NCBI GenBank assembly: GCA_037833965.1
Contig: AP031354.1
Coordinates: 16,470,001-16,534,000, forward strand
Length of the DNA stretch: 64,000 nucleotides
Direction: 5' to 3'
Source: Marchantia polymorpha subsp. ruderalis
Lineage: Eukaryota > Streptophyta > Marchantiopsida > Marchantiales > Marchantiaceae
In this document: piece by piece, positions 1 through 13,153 of the stretch
Numbering within the stretch: position 1 is the first letter of the stretch
How the letters are laid out: every line of letters starts with the position of its first letter
Notes under the pieces: model-generated
Seen by the model: the letters and a program-made list of their open reading frames with translations, nothing else
Told to the model about the DNA's origin: nothing
The model's database searches: none
Made by a program: the position numbers and the translations under genes

Positions 1-103
1 GAGTAGTAGCCCGTGGTTTGTCGGGTGGACGATTTTCGACGAGGGTTTCGGATTTCGGATTTGCGACACAGATTTCGAGGCAGGACGAGGGGCGGGCGAG
101 GGG

Positions 104-3100
104 ATGGAGAGAAGGGGCCGTGCGGTGATTGACCCGAAGGTTAGGCAGGTTGGATTTGTGACGCCCGGGGAAGGCACCGATTTGATTAATTTAGCAATTC
201 CTCTGGAACAAGGTGCCAATTCTCCGTCCCCGGTGCTAATCCCCCCGGTGCGCATCAACGACGGGGCCTCTGTTGCTCCTGCGAAAGCTGCACCCATGCC
301 TGTGCCGTCTCCCACTTCCAGAAGGCATCCCACCGTGGACGTCAATTTGCCTCTAGGTAGCTACAATCCGGCCGATTCTGTGCTCGGTAGCTCTAACACT
401 CCCTCGAGCGGCAAGGCAGGAAGCCATGGTGAGAGTGTGAGTATGCTCGGACTATTCTGTGTCTTCGTATCCCTCCCTTGTTTCGGTGCTGATCAGCTTT
501 GTAAAGTCTTGTAAGTCATTCTACGGTGCCACAATTTTGATGATGTACGTTATTTCTGTCCAGTTGCGGTCATCTGCAACATTCATTGAACTCCAAAGTG
601 AAACCTCTGATTATCCTACAGTGGGAAGTGGCACCATTGCTCCTGTGCTTATCACTGAGAAAGGACCACCACCACCCCTTCATATCCCGCCTGGTGGAAG
701 CTCGCCTCTTACCCCTATGAATGTTCAAGCTGATAAAGGCAAAAGTCAAAAGGGTGAGTGATAGACGACAGACTAGCGTCTTCATCTTTATCTTCGTTGT
801 AGCTGATTGAATTTGTTATCAAACCTGCAACACACCAATATCAGCCACATGTGTCGGATTCGATCAACGAGAAGCTGGTGACGATGTCCAGGAATTCATC
901 CGTTTCCTGACCAGCTGCCTCGTCTGTCTTTCAGTTGGTTTAGATGAGAAGGCCAAGGAGGGGAAGACCAAGAGTTTGAAGGAGAGAACATCTAAGGCCG
1001 AAAGGAGAGCCGCCCAAGAAGCACAGCGTGCTGCGAAGAAAGCAGCCGAAGAGTCTGGTATGTGTATTGAAACTGAGGAAATCTCGAGAGCATTTCCCTA
1101 CTCACCAGCTGAGCGAGGTGTTTACGTAGTATGCCTCTCATCTGCCAAAGTTAGTGTAGACAACCGTGTTGTGGGCAGACGTCCAATTCTGTGTGCGATG
1201 CAGTGTTCATGTTGCAGGCGTCTCCATGTCTAGGGGTTGAGATTAATGATCCCTGTTTGGAACTTGAATTTTGGTCACGTAGCCGGTTAAGTATAACGCT
1301 TGAATTGCAAGGATGCGTTTGACTGTCGAAGCGCGAGAGTACAAACTGGCTACTCGCTTTCTCTTTGCTGTGTTACTCTAGACTGCGGCAGGCGCTACCA
1401 ACTTTAAGATTATTTAGAGGGCTGGCTGGGATTTCTGTCTCATAGTTTCTTATTCATTCGGCCAAGGCTTAGCATGTCAAGAGTCCATACAGTCGGAGTT
1501 CAGTACTCTCAGGTTGGAAAGCAGGCGTAGTTGCTCAGGTATTGGTCCGGTGAGCTCATTGAAATCAAGTGATAGATCTAGCAACGAACTCAACTGTGAT
1601 AGCTGCGTGGGAATCTCGCCGCCCAGTTTATTATTCATGAGATCAAGCACCTGTAGACGTCCCAGATCAGCAGGTAAGGCTCCAGTCAAGGTGTTGTTGT
1701 CCAGGTCCAGCACCTTCAAGCTTTGGAGAAGACTGAAGTTGCTCGGGATTGGACCACCTGAAGCAACATTGGAAAAACCCGCAGCGTCTGGAGCTGCTGA
1801 CAATTCCCGAGAGTGGAAGGAATGGGCCCAGAAATATACGTTAAGCCAATCTGAAAATCTTTGAGTTGGGTGCAGCCACCCAACTCAAAGATACTATTCG
1901 CAATGGAACCTGTGAGCTCTATGTTGCCTGTCAGATACAGAATGGTGAGGTTCTTCAGAGTTCCGATTGTCGAAGGAAAGGCTCCGAAGAGTGAGTTGTG
2001 ACTGAGGTTGTGAATCGTAAGAGAGTGTAAGCTCCCTATTGAGTCGGAGATGAGCCCATTAAGTTTACGAGTTTGCGATGTCTCATAACATTACAGGCGC
2101 TAACCCTGGACGTACTAACAGAAACGGAGAGCAAACGAACAAACGTAAAACCTAGGGATCCACCCAATATGGCTGTATAAGGATCGTGATTGGAGTTAAG
2201 ACAAGACGTGTAATAATATTTTTTTTGATCTTGCAGGTGGAAGCAAGCCAACAAAAGGCGACGTTGGTGGCACAGGAGCAAGTCAGAAGGATTCCAAGGC
2301 CTCCAAGGGTACACATCAGAAAACTAATAGTGCGGAAAGGAGAACTTCTTCAAGTGGGAAGCCAGCAGACAAAGGGCAGGAGAAAGAAAAGAAGAAGGAT
2401 GTACCAGCCCCTCGGATGCAATTTGATGATGCGGAACGAGTCGCCAAGGCCAAGAAGCGTTCCCTGGTGGAGCAAACTGAGACGAAAAACAGGGTGGAGC
2501 TCTTCAGACATCTCCCGCAGTTTGTCCATGGGACTCAACTTCCCTCTCTTGAATCCAAGTTTTTCCAAGACGAATCTATGCATCCCCACCCAGCCATATA
2601 CAAGGTATGGGTCAACACGTGAATTGTGTTTTGCAAGCGAAAAGTCGAGGATCTCTATTGCTCAATGAATAACTGCATGGAATACATTGTTGGTTTAAGA
2701 ACAATGTGTTACCAGAACCCTGCCGGAAAATGTATTATATATGCATGTGTAGGACACAACTGGTGCCACGGTTGTACACCACAGCTTATCTGGACTGCCT
2801 TGCCATGCATTGCCCGCTTATGGGTCCCGTCTTTTTGTCTCGATTCAATTCAGGTCGGCCTTCAATATCTTACTGGAGATTTGGTTGGGGGAAATGCACG
2901 GTGCGTGGCAATGTTGATGGCCTTTCGAGAAATGATCCAGGATTACAGCACCCCGCCGGAAAAGATTTTTGTTCGAGATTTGACACAGAAGATCAACAGT
3001 CATGTGTCGTTTCTGAACACTTGCAGGCCCTTGGCTATCAGTATGGGAAATGCGATCAAGTTCTTGAAAACGAGGGTAGTTAACCTTGCAGAAGAGTTGT

Positions 3101-4822
3101 CAGAGGCTGAGGCAAAAGCATCACTCATTGCGGAAATCGACCGCTTTATTCAGGAGAAAATTTTGTACGCGGACAAGGAAATTGTCAAACATGCAGTCCA
3201 GAAAATTCGAGACGGTGATGTCTGTCTTACCTATGGGTCATCGTGCGTAGTTGAGATGATTCTTCTCAAAGCACACGAGATGGGAAAGAAGTTCAGAGTT
3301 GTTGTCGTCGACTCAAGACCGAAGTTAGAAGGTAAAAGACTTTTGAAGAGGCTCCTCTCCGAGGGGCTTGACTGCACATACACTTACATCAACGCTATGT
3401 CGTACATCATGCAAGAAGTGACGCGAGTATTTCTCGGTGCCGCATCTGTCTTGGCTAACGGAACGGTCTACTCAAGAGTTGGAACAGCGAGTGTTGCAAT
3501 GGTCGCACATGCTTTTAGTGTTCCCGTCATGATCTGCTGCGAAACTTACAAGTTTCATGAAAGGGTCCAACTGGACTCTATCACTGCAAATGAACTAGGT
3601 AAGAACTTTTTTTCTTCTACCACCAAGATATGTGACGTCGAACTATTGACTGTGTCTATCTTTCTCCCTTGGACTGGCCTTAATGATTTGTGTCAAGTAG
3701 CATTAGTGAATACCTCATACCGTGATCCAAGGACCCTACATTATGTGATCTGGTTCGTGTCGAGGGACTAATCTGAGTGATATGTATTTAGTATATTCAA
3801 AAGGATTCTGATATGTAGAAGCAACTTACAGTCTCAAGCTCTGGATCTGTTGCAGGAAATCCTGATGCTCTTGTGAAAGTATGGGGAAGAAGAGACTTGA
3901 CGGATCTTGAAGGATGGAGTCCGGAAGACAAGCACCTGCAGCTGCTAAATTTGACGTAAGTTGTCTGCGATTGTAGGTTGGCCTTCGTTTTCTGTCGGAA
4001 CGAACCTTGGGAACCTTTCATTTAGTAGATTTAATTCTTCATCGAATTCCCTTGCTTTGCGGAAGGCCATGTAGTCAATATATGGATGCTTGAGTTGATT
4101 TGCGAATAATGGACAAATGGATTCGTTTCACGGTATTGACATATCATTCGTTTCACAGGTACGATGCAACTCCTTCGGATTACGTGGCGATGGTAATTAC
4201 AGAGCTTGGCATGGTATGGAGAAACTTTCGTTTTTTCTGCTGAGTTAATAAAAATCGCAAGTCCTGTTGCAGACTATTACACTGCGTTGTCTTTGTAGTA
4301 TGCTTTGATAGTTTTTTTCTTTTCTTTTTGGATATAGCTCTGGGTTGTAAATAGTGACTGGCCAGCTTTTGATGAATATTGATTATCTGCTCCTCCTGTG
4401 GTTGGAGCAAGAACATTGTGTATTTTTGGCTTCTCATCATACTCATTGTTTACACTGATGACGCCACCCAGCTGCGTGATGGCAAGTGACTCTTGCCATT
4501 ACTATGTTGGGGAAAGTTACTGGCTCTAGTTTAGGGTTTTGCATCTACCACACCCGCCCACCGCCACTGTGCATCAAAATTTGTTTCTACTTCTGTCGTT
4601 TCGTTCTTTGCCCCCTCACCGTTTTCTTCACGTGTCTGATCCTTGGGCTCCGCGATACCACTCCGGTGCTAGACTTATACAGTTGATATTTTGATATCCG
4701 TAATCAGTTCTCAGTTTCAAGTATTGTTGACTTGTTTCTTACCGATATGTTTATGTTTGCAGGTGCCACCGTCCAGTGTTCCTGTCATTTTAAGAGAATA
4801 CAGAAGAGAGCTTCCGGGTTAG
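104..4822 (+). CDS. EIF2B4: Translation initiation factor eIF2B subunit delta
   Basis: This encodes the delta subunit of eIF2B, the cytosolic guanine-nucleotide exchange factor that reloads eIF2 with GTP. I read eight exons with GT-AG introns and continuous phase: 104-428, 622-753, 935-1057, 2237-2604, 2854-3598, 3856-3955, 4159-4213 and 4763-4822, giving about 635 aa. The start is the first ATG and opens MERRGRAVIDPKVRQVGF, like plant delta subunits. The N-terminal third is Pro/Ser/Lys-rich and low in complexity, with KAERRAAQEAQRAAKK in exon 3. The C-terminal IF-2B fold fills exons 4-8, with NRVELFRHLPQFVHGTQLP, NARCVAMLMAFREMI, SMGNAIKFLK, DGDVCLTYGSS, VVVDSRPKLEGK, NGTVYSRVGTASVAMVAHAF and the C-terminal LLNLTYDATPSDYV. 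Length and motif order fit the family. The third intron is unusually long and holds an antisense LRR relic. Family assignment is very secure; the exon 2 acceptor was chosen by phase. Confidence 0.95.
1477..2080 (-). pseudogene. LRR receptor-like protein relic inside the third intron of eIF2B-delta
   Basis: The minus strand of the long intron reads as consecutive plant extracellular leucine-rich repeats. Around 2060-1866 the frame gives SLFGAFPSTIGTLKNLTILY and ELTGSIANSIF. Around 1770-1490 another frame gives LKVLDLDNNTLTGALPADLG, LGGEIPTQLSQLSSL and NELTGPIPEQL. A frame change near 1790 separates the two blocks, and there is no signal peptide, membrane segment or kinase. It is thus a decayed LRR receptor fragment, antisense to and spliced out of its host gene. 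I saw no clear TIRs around it, so how it arrived is unknown. Confidence 0.8.
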
Positions 4823-6717
4823 TCTATCAAGTTTTGGCTCCAAGTTTTGCCTTCAAATGTTGCTGTACCTTGCGAAGTTGGGGCCACACAGACAACTTGA
4901 TACTTGTGTGGCTTTCGTCCACGCCGCTGCAGCCTTGTCACTCTTCAAGAGTTTTTGACAGTAGGGTATTCCCTAGTTTTATCGGGTTTGAGAAAATCCA
5001 CATGTATTGCCACATGTGGTCGAGAACAGTAGCGCTGCCTCCAGAAACGTACGAGAAAGATATAGAAGATCAATTGAGTTAAAGTTTCTCAATCATTTGA
5101 GCTGGGTATGTCGTCGAGGCAGAGGAAAGCGCCGTGTCACGTCTAACCATCAGAGTCTAACTTAAGTATGTGGCCTTCCGGTCGTTTCGAGATTATTAAT
5201 TCTGTTCATCCGAAGCCCCCCACTCTAATTTCCAGCTCTTTAGGAAACATCACGCGCGAGAATCAGCTAGCAACTCCCAGTTTTGGAGTTCAGATAGTGT
5301 TTGATGCCTTCATCCAATAATCGGTAAAGTTCATAGTTCAAAGACAGGTAGAGTATTACCAGGGGCGAATGTGGTCGCTCTTGGGCCTCAACTTTCGGAT
5401 GTTACCTTTTTGAGTTTTGAGGCAAGGAAAGAGCAATTAAATAAGAGGTTGTAAAGCACATCCTGCTTTCTGAACCTCATCTTTGACCTGGGCTGATCTC
5501 TGTGGGTTATTTACGCTTTTGACTAGAAGTGTGGCATGTCATTTTCGCTCAATTGTGGTCAGTAGGCCTATCCCAGCCAGGTTTACGCTGTAGTAATATG
5601 TCTATGCATAATTGCCACTTGTGTCGGTTGAAACGGTGGCAGCAACGTGATCAGACGGAGATTTCTCACGCTCGACGCGGGACACGTTTCAAGACGGCCG
5701 GGAGGAGGTAAGAGGAATGTCATTGCAGTAAAGTCTGTCAAGGTCTGTCAAGGCTTGTGAGAGAGCAGGGGCAATGAATGTTCTTCACAGTGGTGCGATG
5801 AACAATTACGTGGTGTACTCCATAATGTTTTGGTTCTGGTTTAGTTTCAGTTAATCGTGGCGCATTGTGGTTCGGTTAAGGTTTAGTTAATCATGCTTTA
5901 CGATGTATTGGAACTTTGGAAAATAAGTACATTGTAGTAGAGATGACATGACACATCAGTCAAATGTCGGAATATTGAAAGTTAATTCTGTTTGTAGTCA
6001 ATTCTAATTAATGTAACTCTACCTAGTTAAATTAGTTAGCTTGCTATACGAGGGAGCTGTACAAAGTAATTACACAATGACACATCACATAATTGGGATC
6101 TTACAAATTGTGGATGTATTAAGAGCAAATTAATGGCTTATTATGTCTTGATTGTCTGTTCGTAATGTTTTGTTGCGAATTTCAAACAATTGTAATCTCA
6201 TCTCAATTACTTTCTATTATTCATGTTATTTTATAGTTATTGTTCATTGTTGATTGAGCTATCACACATTGACGAAATTCACAAGCTTACAAATTTTTTC
6301 GTCATATACATACGTACGCAAAGCAACACTTGATTCAAGGACAAGTTTGAATTATGAAGATGTTATTTTTCTATTATCAAGTCATCAATTTTAGTGTTAT
6401 TACCATGATTCTTCTACATGATGATATGGCATGTAATGAAGTATAACTATACTGATTGGATTTGATGTTATTGTATCCACGATCTCATCTTGATACTTTG
6501 TCTTCTGCCTCATGAACAATAACTTGACGTTATTGTTTAAACTTTGTCTCATCAATGTCAAATTTCTCCCTTGCTAATGTATGAGAATAATGATACTTAG
6601 TAAATTGGGTGAAATAATTGATAAAATTATTTGCAAAGCGCCAAACAGATTAAAGGAGTTAAAGTTTTGTACAATTTTCTGAACAAAAGTCGACGGTAAT
6701 TGATATTAGAATCAACC

Positions 6718-6826
6718 GCATCCAAGAGTGTAAACATTCTTTATTTACTGGCAAACAACATGAGTTACACAACAGCATCCAGAGTGCAAACATCGTTTAT
6801 TTATTTGCAAACAACATGAGATACAT
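6718..6826. repeat. Diverged tandem duplication, period about 57 bp
   Basis: A block starting GCATCCAAGAGTGTAAACAT at 6718 is repeated with several differences from 6775. Both copies contain GCAAACAACATGAG. It lies in AT-rich DNA with no gene. Confidence 0.7.
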
Positions 6827-7629
6827 GCCACAAGAATTGATATTATATAGTTCAAATTAAATTTTTTTGTCTAACATTGTATATAATCAAGTTCAATATT
6901 AACTATTTTTGGAAGTATTTAGTTTTTCGAGATTTGTATGTATATAAGCAAATTTTATTTATTGATTATTACAATAAAGAAAATTCAATTCAAATTTTCT
7001 TTCATATATGAAACCAAATTCACTTAGCTTTTCAATTTACTCCACTATCTAAATAGTGTTCAAATTTATCAACATTAATTTTATACTACTAATCTCTATC
7101 TTTTCTTGAGAAATTTGTAACATATCTTTATAGCTAAAGATTAAAACATTATTATATAAAAAATTTTCCAATTTTATTTTGTAATGTAACATGAGAGCTA
7201 AATTTGAAGATGACTAGCTTAAAGATATTAATGTCATTTATCCTCATTTTGTCTAAATCTTTATCATAGTTGATTTCAAAAATAAATTTAATTGCAGCAA
7301 CGAGTGATTAAAGTTTCTAGATTAGTCTACGAGTTATTGAAGATATTTTGCTAGTAGCAAATCTTGCACTTGACCATGTTCCAATATGATGATGAGTCCC
7401 AACATATGGATTGGCATGCTAACACTAAATGCAAGGTCGTTTCCCAAATCAAAAATCCTATCTTCTAGGATTTTTGTTTTTTGGATTCCAAAGGAACACG
7501 GACCGTAGTTCGTTCCGTGAACATTGTTTGAACAATAAATTGATATGTTCTCGTGTACCTAACCGTGTGTTGGCCTCGAGTATGTGTGTAATATGTGTTT
7601 TTGATACTGTCGTGGATTTTGTGTCGGAT

Positions 7630-7679
7630 ATCATAGCAAGTAATAGAATCAGAAATCATAGCAAGTAATAGAATCAGAA
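7630..7679. repeat. Perfect 25-bp tandem duplication
   Basis: Two identical 25-bp units, each containing ATCATAGCAAGTAATAGAAT, sit side by side at 7630-7654 and 7655-7679. This is a simple slippage-type duplication. Confidence 0.85.
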
Positions 7680-7923
7680 GTCCGAGTAGCAGTAAAGCTA
7701 GAGGTCGCGAGAACTTACCACTTTATTGATCCCTTTACTGAAAACTCATTGTCATGTGATTCTTCGAGGAGACAACTGCTTCATCAATTGAATCGTTTAT
7801 GGATTTGTTGATGATAGAGTGTGCATTTCTTTCGCTCGTGGATCTTGCGACTTGAAACCAGATGGTTGTGCGTGCTAAGCAAGCAGAGCTAAATAACCAA
7901 TTGATCTTCCGTCAAACTTATAT

Positions 7924-8850
7924 TAAATATGGCAAATGGTAACAGATCAAGTCCAAGGAATCCAAAGGGTAAAAAGATTGAAAAACACCATACAAGTGCA
8001 AACCACAAAAAAAGAAAAATACCCCAAAGATCAATCCCTAACTAATGTCAATAGCACTAGAATCGTAAATAATGATAATGTCACTAATATAACAACCTAA
8101 ATCAAAGTACACTAATTATAATAAAGAGTAGAGATTCTTCGCATGTATATTATGAAAAAGTCTGAACTCTTTGTACCTAATACAAGTAACAAATACATAC
8201 TTTACATCTTCAATATACCCATCATCACATAATTTACAAATACGTAGATTCTTATCAATATTAAACCAATGTACTACCTCACTTTCAAGCCTATGAGATC
8301 CTATTTTATGTCTAGCGATTATATGACGTAAATACGTAAAGATTTTTGCAAGTGGTTATTCTTGTGTATAGTATACAAACATAGAATTCACATGAAATTG
8401 ATAAAATTGCATCTTGGTGTTTTGCTTGCTCCAAATAATGTTGAAAAACTTCTACTAGACATTTGCGGAATGTCATTGCTTATAGATCATAATCGCGTTG
8501 CGCCACATTCCATCTCAAAAACCAAGTACCACATCCACTATACTACATATGGCATGTAAAGCTTGAAAAAGAAGGCGAAAAACATCAAGATATTTCAGAC
8601 TTTTGATATAAATTATGATCAAATATAGAGCTTCATGCTCTAGATCTACACAATATGTTTTTGCAAGAAGAATAATATATGGAATTTGATTTCTTACACC
8701 CAATTGTTCTTGTAGAAATATCTTTTGCATACACTTTCCCAACTTGTCTTCTTACAACCATGATACCACACTTGTTCCATATAAAACTATTAGCAACATT
8801 AAGCTCATAAATAAGAATTTACTAAGACAATAAGAAACTATGTGAACTTT
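7924..8850 (-). mobile_element. Decayed 3' end of a LINE of the same family as the 31-36 kb element
   Basis: Read on the minus strand this matches the C-terminal third of the ORF2 at 32487-35699, with many stops and frameshifts. Aligned blocks include KIFLQEQLGVRNQIPY (ORF2 has KIFLQEELGVRTQISY), TKMQFYQFHVNSM, HIIARHKIGSHRLES and ICKLCDDGYIEDVKYVFVTC. The match continues through the 3' UTR to a shared CTTGATCT.TTACCATTT end near 7924. It is an old, probably 5'-truncated insertion. The 5' limit near 8850 is only where I lose similarity. Confidence 0.88.
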
Positions 8851-11428
8851 TCTATATATTGATTTAACAAAGAATTATGTATACTTCTTTGTCATGTGCA
8901 CATAAAAATCATCCATTAACATTTATGAAATATTAAAAAAACTTTCCAATGATAATTTCAAACATTATATTCATGAATCTTTAGAAAATAATTAGAGCAT
9001 GACGTAGAGCAAATGACATCACGTACACATAAAAGTACTCTATAAAATTTCTCATAAACTTCTCAATGAAAGGTTGAAACATCATATTTATGAATCTATA
9101 AAAGATAGTTGGAACATTAATATGAATAAAATGAGATTATTTTATAGTAAATTTTTTTTCATGACATGATATGATTTGATTATATCCATTATAATTATAT
9201 TCAAAACTATGTAACTCATAATATTCGTAATAGTAGGGTTTAGGAAAAAATCAAATATGAAATATAAATTTTTAAGATGAGATATCTTGAATGGTTATAT
9301 TCTTATTTATATATATACTTCAATCACATAAACAAAGATAATTTTTTTTTAAATTATCTAATTTTTTCATAATAGATTGATGACATAAGAAATATATCTA
9401 ATAAACATAAGATTTACTAACGTGTAGATTCCAACTGACAGATTAATTAACACATTCAATTTTGAATTAATTTCAAAATCGATGACATGTAATTAATTAT
9501 CATTCGATTTTTTGATATAATATTAGAAATATTCATATTTAAATAATTATATATTCAATCTTGAATATATTTCATTTTATTTTTTACTAACTAAAAATAA
9601 TTATTTAAAATATTTTTTGATAGTTCAAATTCATGAATTATCAAAAATATATTTGTTAAATTTTTTATGTAATTAACATTTTAATTTTAGAATAATTTTA
9701 ATTTGAAATATATTATTTAATACTTAACATTAACTAGAGATTCATATTTGGATTTTAGATTCCATTGTATTTTATTTTTTAACTTTTGACCCTTTGACAT
9801 TAGAGTGAAGACTTCGCTACTTCTGGACAGTCACTACCGTTGACTACTTCTTGAAGCAATGGAATAGATTATATTACGTTGCAGTAATGAATTGACGACT
9901 AGAATAGTGCTCACAGTTCTAGGAGATGGGTTCCAGAGTACCTACGTCAGTGTTCTGAATCCAAAGTTTTCGAAATGAAAAGTTTCACCATAGATGACAT
10001 ACAAACCCGACACGAGTATAGACAAACTGCTTCATGCCAATTTGAAGTCAGTGTACAAATGTGGTTCGATCGTGAGGCCGCAGCGATTTGAACTCATGTC
10101 CACGAAGCAATTAGACTTCTTCTCGCTTCTATGTCCAACGCGCTTCACGGTTGAGTGTGCTGCTATGATTACTTTCGTGTTACTTAGTGTATACTCTTCA
10201 TATTTTCACTCTAAGAACTCACTGTTTCACTCCAAGAACTCACATGGTATATAGCACATGAAACGATGTCTCACGTCCTCACCGTCATGTCGTGACAAAA
10301 ATCCCCAGGCGTGGATGCCACATTTTAAGCCACGTGTCGATGTTATACGATTGAGATACAATTTTCATCTTACCTGGCACTACCGAACAGTGGCAGATAT
10401 AATAGCTGCTTTACATGTGCCGGGTTTGGATTTATTTTCATTCGGTATTACAAGCAGTGCAGATGGTTGGGACGTTTTAGAATCATTGAAGACAGTATTG
10501 CACAAAGCTGGACTGCTTTGCTGTAGTCTAGCTGTATAGCTCTGGTGGTTTGCTGTGGTACACACCCTTGTTGTAGACAACCTTGAGTTTTTCCAAATTT
10601 GATAGACATGCCATGATCCAGTTTATGACCAGCCCTTTCACCTGTATGGCTTCTGCTTCCTTGAAAGCAGCTAGTTCGACAGAGGGTGCATTTTCTATGT
10701 TGATTCATTGAAGACTTACTGTAAAAAAACGCAGAAACCCAGAAAACTGACAACAACGAACAACATGAGTACCAAGAAATCCCAGAAACGCTCAAAGACC
10801 TTCAAAGGTCTCCACTATCAACTACACGAGTGTCCAATTGCTCACCGAGTGTCCAATTGCTCACGTGTATGTTGCAAATTTACAACCTTCCTACCTGAAA
10901 TTCGGTAACTAAACCAGTGACGGCATGGTTGCAACAAGGAATAAATGTTGAGCCAAATCCCAAATCTAACGTATCTCCGAAGTCAAGAAACCTGTGCTAG
11001 CTCTTGAGCTAAAGTATATACATGCACCTACCAATGGACTAAAAGCTATACTGATAGGATTCGGTCAGTTCCGGTGTTGGCGTCTAAAGACAGCAGCGAA
11101 TGTTGTTGCAATCAGCTCAAGATCACCTTTATTGTCTTGAGAAACTTTTTTATTTAGTGCCCGACCCTTGAGCTCTAGGAGCTCCTAAATGTTCCAGAGA
11201 GATGAGCTTACTGAACAACCATAAAGCAACAGATATGGAAGACCAATAAGACTCGCCAGATTACAACAACACCATATGCAGCCAGGTCCAAGGCACAAAT
11301 GAAGATCTACCTCTAGAAGAGCTAGAATCAGGTAAACTAATTAAAGCTGCACAAGCTACCAACTTCATGAATACGCAGGAGGAGAAGACTGTGCATCTTG
11401 AGCGTTCAAACAATCATTGATGTATGCC
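8851..11428. other. AT-rich intergenic DNA, no gene seen
   Basis: Very AT-rich up to about 9800, then more balanced. The ORFs here (for example 9994-10254 and 10258-10539) show no recognisable domain or coding pattern. A short direct repeat of GAGTGTCCAATTGCTCAC occurs twice near 10828-10865. The right part may hold the 3' UTR of the next, minus-strand gene. Confidence 0.5.
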
Positions 11429-13153
11429 TTAACAAACCGACACAGCTTGTGCTGATGTGTTAAGGGTGTTCATCCCCGAGGTGGTTGTAACTGAGTCCCT
11501 CGCAAAAAGATCTTTTGCACAGGCTTGGTCAACGTTTAAGACCAAAGACGGCGAAACGGAGTCGCTCAACAGCACATCCTTTTCACAACCTTGGTCGACC
11601 TTGTCAACGGCTGCTGCTTTGATCGCTAACAAACGTGCCCTCTCGGCACGGGCTCCGAGAGCTTGCCCAAGAACCGCAGATCCAATTGTAAAGGCCATGG
11701 CGTATTTTGGCATAACGACAGCTTTCCTTAGCATGGCAATGAACGGCACTGTCGCATGAACGGCAAGAATCCATTGAGGCGAAAACTTCACCGTATGCTC
11801 CCTCCACATACCTAAGGGAATGTTCAGCATCATTCCAAAGCAACCGATCGCCAGTACTTTTGTTGGAAGCGCTTGTGGTCGCAGGGCCTTTACAGCAGTA
11901 GTTTGATTCAAAGCTTTCCTTGCTGCAACAATCGCTGGAGGGCATGTGTACTTCATGTTGGCTGGAAGCTTCAAAGCTTTCGTCACCAAAGGTAGAACGC
12001 CACCAATTGCACGGTAGGACTTAGCAATCGGACAGTTGCCAGTTGTAAGCCATTCACTGCCCATTTCATGTGTTTTTTCCTGTGACGATCAAGCAACTCA
12101 CAATTAAGTTTCTAATCCAAGAAGAAGTAAAAGCAACAGCAGAACAAGGTCGGAAGGTGATGGAAAATCAGGTGATGAGACGTACATTTGAAGAGGGTTC
12201 TGGTTTCTGCTCCTTCTTCTTAGGCTTCTGTTTCTTGCCAAGAGGCTTGTTGACCTTTCCGGCCATGAAGGAGTCAAAGCCAAAGGGTCCTGCTCCACTG
12301 CCAAATGACATGCTAATGGACGCTGCGCATGCAGCCAAAGGGTTGAATGAAACATTTGTTGATGGAGAAGATGCATAGGAACCAGCATCAGATGTCTGTC
12401 TTTCAGGTAGTGGCACTACTCCATCTCGACCATGGAAGAGTCGGAACATTGTATCGAAATTGGGGCCATCTTCAAATATTGGTCCCTTCACTCCCTTAGA
12501 CTGAAAACAAGCAACACATGGTTGGATATCAACAATACAGTCCAGTGGACAAACTCAGGGTCCTCGAGATAAGTGTTAACAAACAACTACAAATAATGCA
12601 GTGCAGGTATCAAACCAGATAACACGGATATGGATAAAGATTACAAGGCAGAGGGGATGCGAAAACTGCTTCGACCCACTACTTCGAGATATGTCCGCTT
12701 TGCTCTAACCAAAGATATGTCATCAACTTCACTCAATCGATGTGCCCAGAGACTTCTAGACAGAACACGCAGGCAAAACACTCTCTCCATCTTTGACCGC
12801 ACAACTTTTTATAACTTCAACAGCGGAATTTCTCTCTACATCCAGTCTCATGCAATCACTCAAAACTTGGACACTACGGGACTGCACCATACATTACCAG
12901 AAGAGGAGTCTGGTGTTTAAGACATGCAATGCTTGTTCAATCAAAGTAGGTCTCTTATAGCAACAAATCGATTCCAGCCCGAACAGCTTCTCAGCTTCAA
13001 AACGAAGGGAGACAGACTCACCACAGTGGGGACGACGAATGAAGTAGAAGCGAAAATCGTAGGCTTCGCAATATTCCTCAAAAATGGACATCGCTCCACT
13101 GCTTGTTCAATCCCTTGGTCATTGCAGAACGCATTCGCCAAAGCAAAAGCCAT
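11429..13153 (-). CDS. Conserved plant membrane protein of unknown function (3 exons)
   Basis: Three exons splice in phase on the minus strand: 13022-13153, 12186-12500 and 11429-12079, giving about 365 aa. Exon 1 carries AVERCPFLRNIAKPT and exon 2 KGPIFEDGPNFDTMFRLFHG; exon 3 has CPIAKSYRAIGGVLPLV, CPPAIVAARKALNQT and FSPQWILAVHATVPFIAMLR. I recall these blocks, in this order, from uncharacterised angiosperm proteins, but I cannot name a function. Three weakly hydrophobic segments lie at about residues 223-241, 252-266 and 275-290. A conserved GARAERARL block follows the last segment. The tail after it is long and holds an imperfect duplication (VDQGCEKDVLLSDSV / VDQACAKDLFARDSV). The lysine-rich stretch in exon 2 (about residues 125-145) is low complexity. 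The gene model is well supported by phase and splice sites. Confidence 0.85.

Larger units (their letters stand above)
4823..7923. other. eIF2B-delta 3' region and AT-rich intergenic DNA
   Basis: The first several hundred bases probably hold the 3' UTR of eIF2B-delta, but I cannot place the poly(A) site. From about 5860 the sequence becomes strongly AT-rich, with scattered short ORFs that resemble no protein family I know. Two small tandem duplications in it are listed separately. No gene is supported. Confidence 0.5.
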
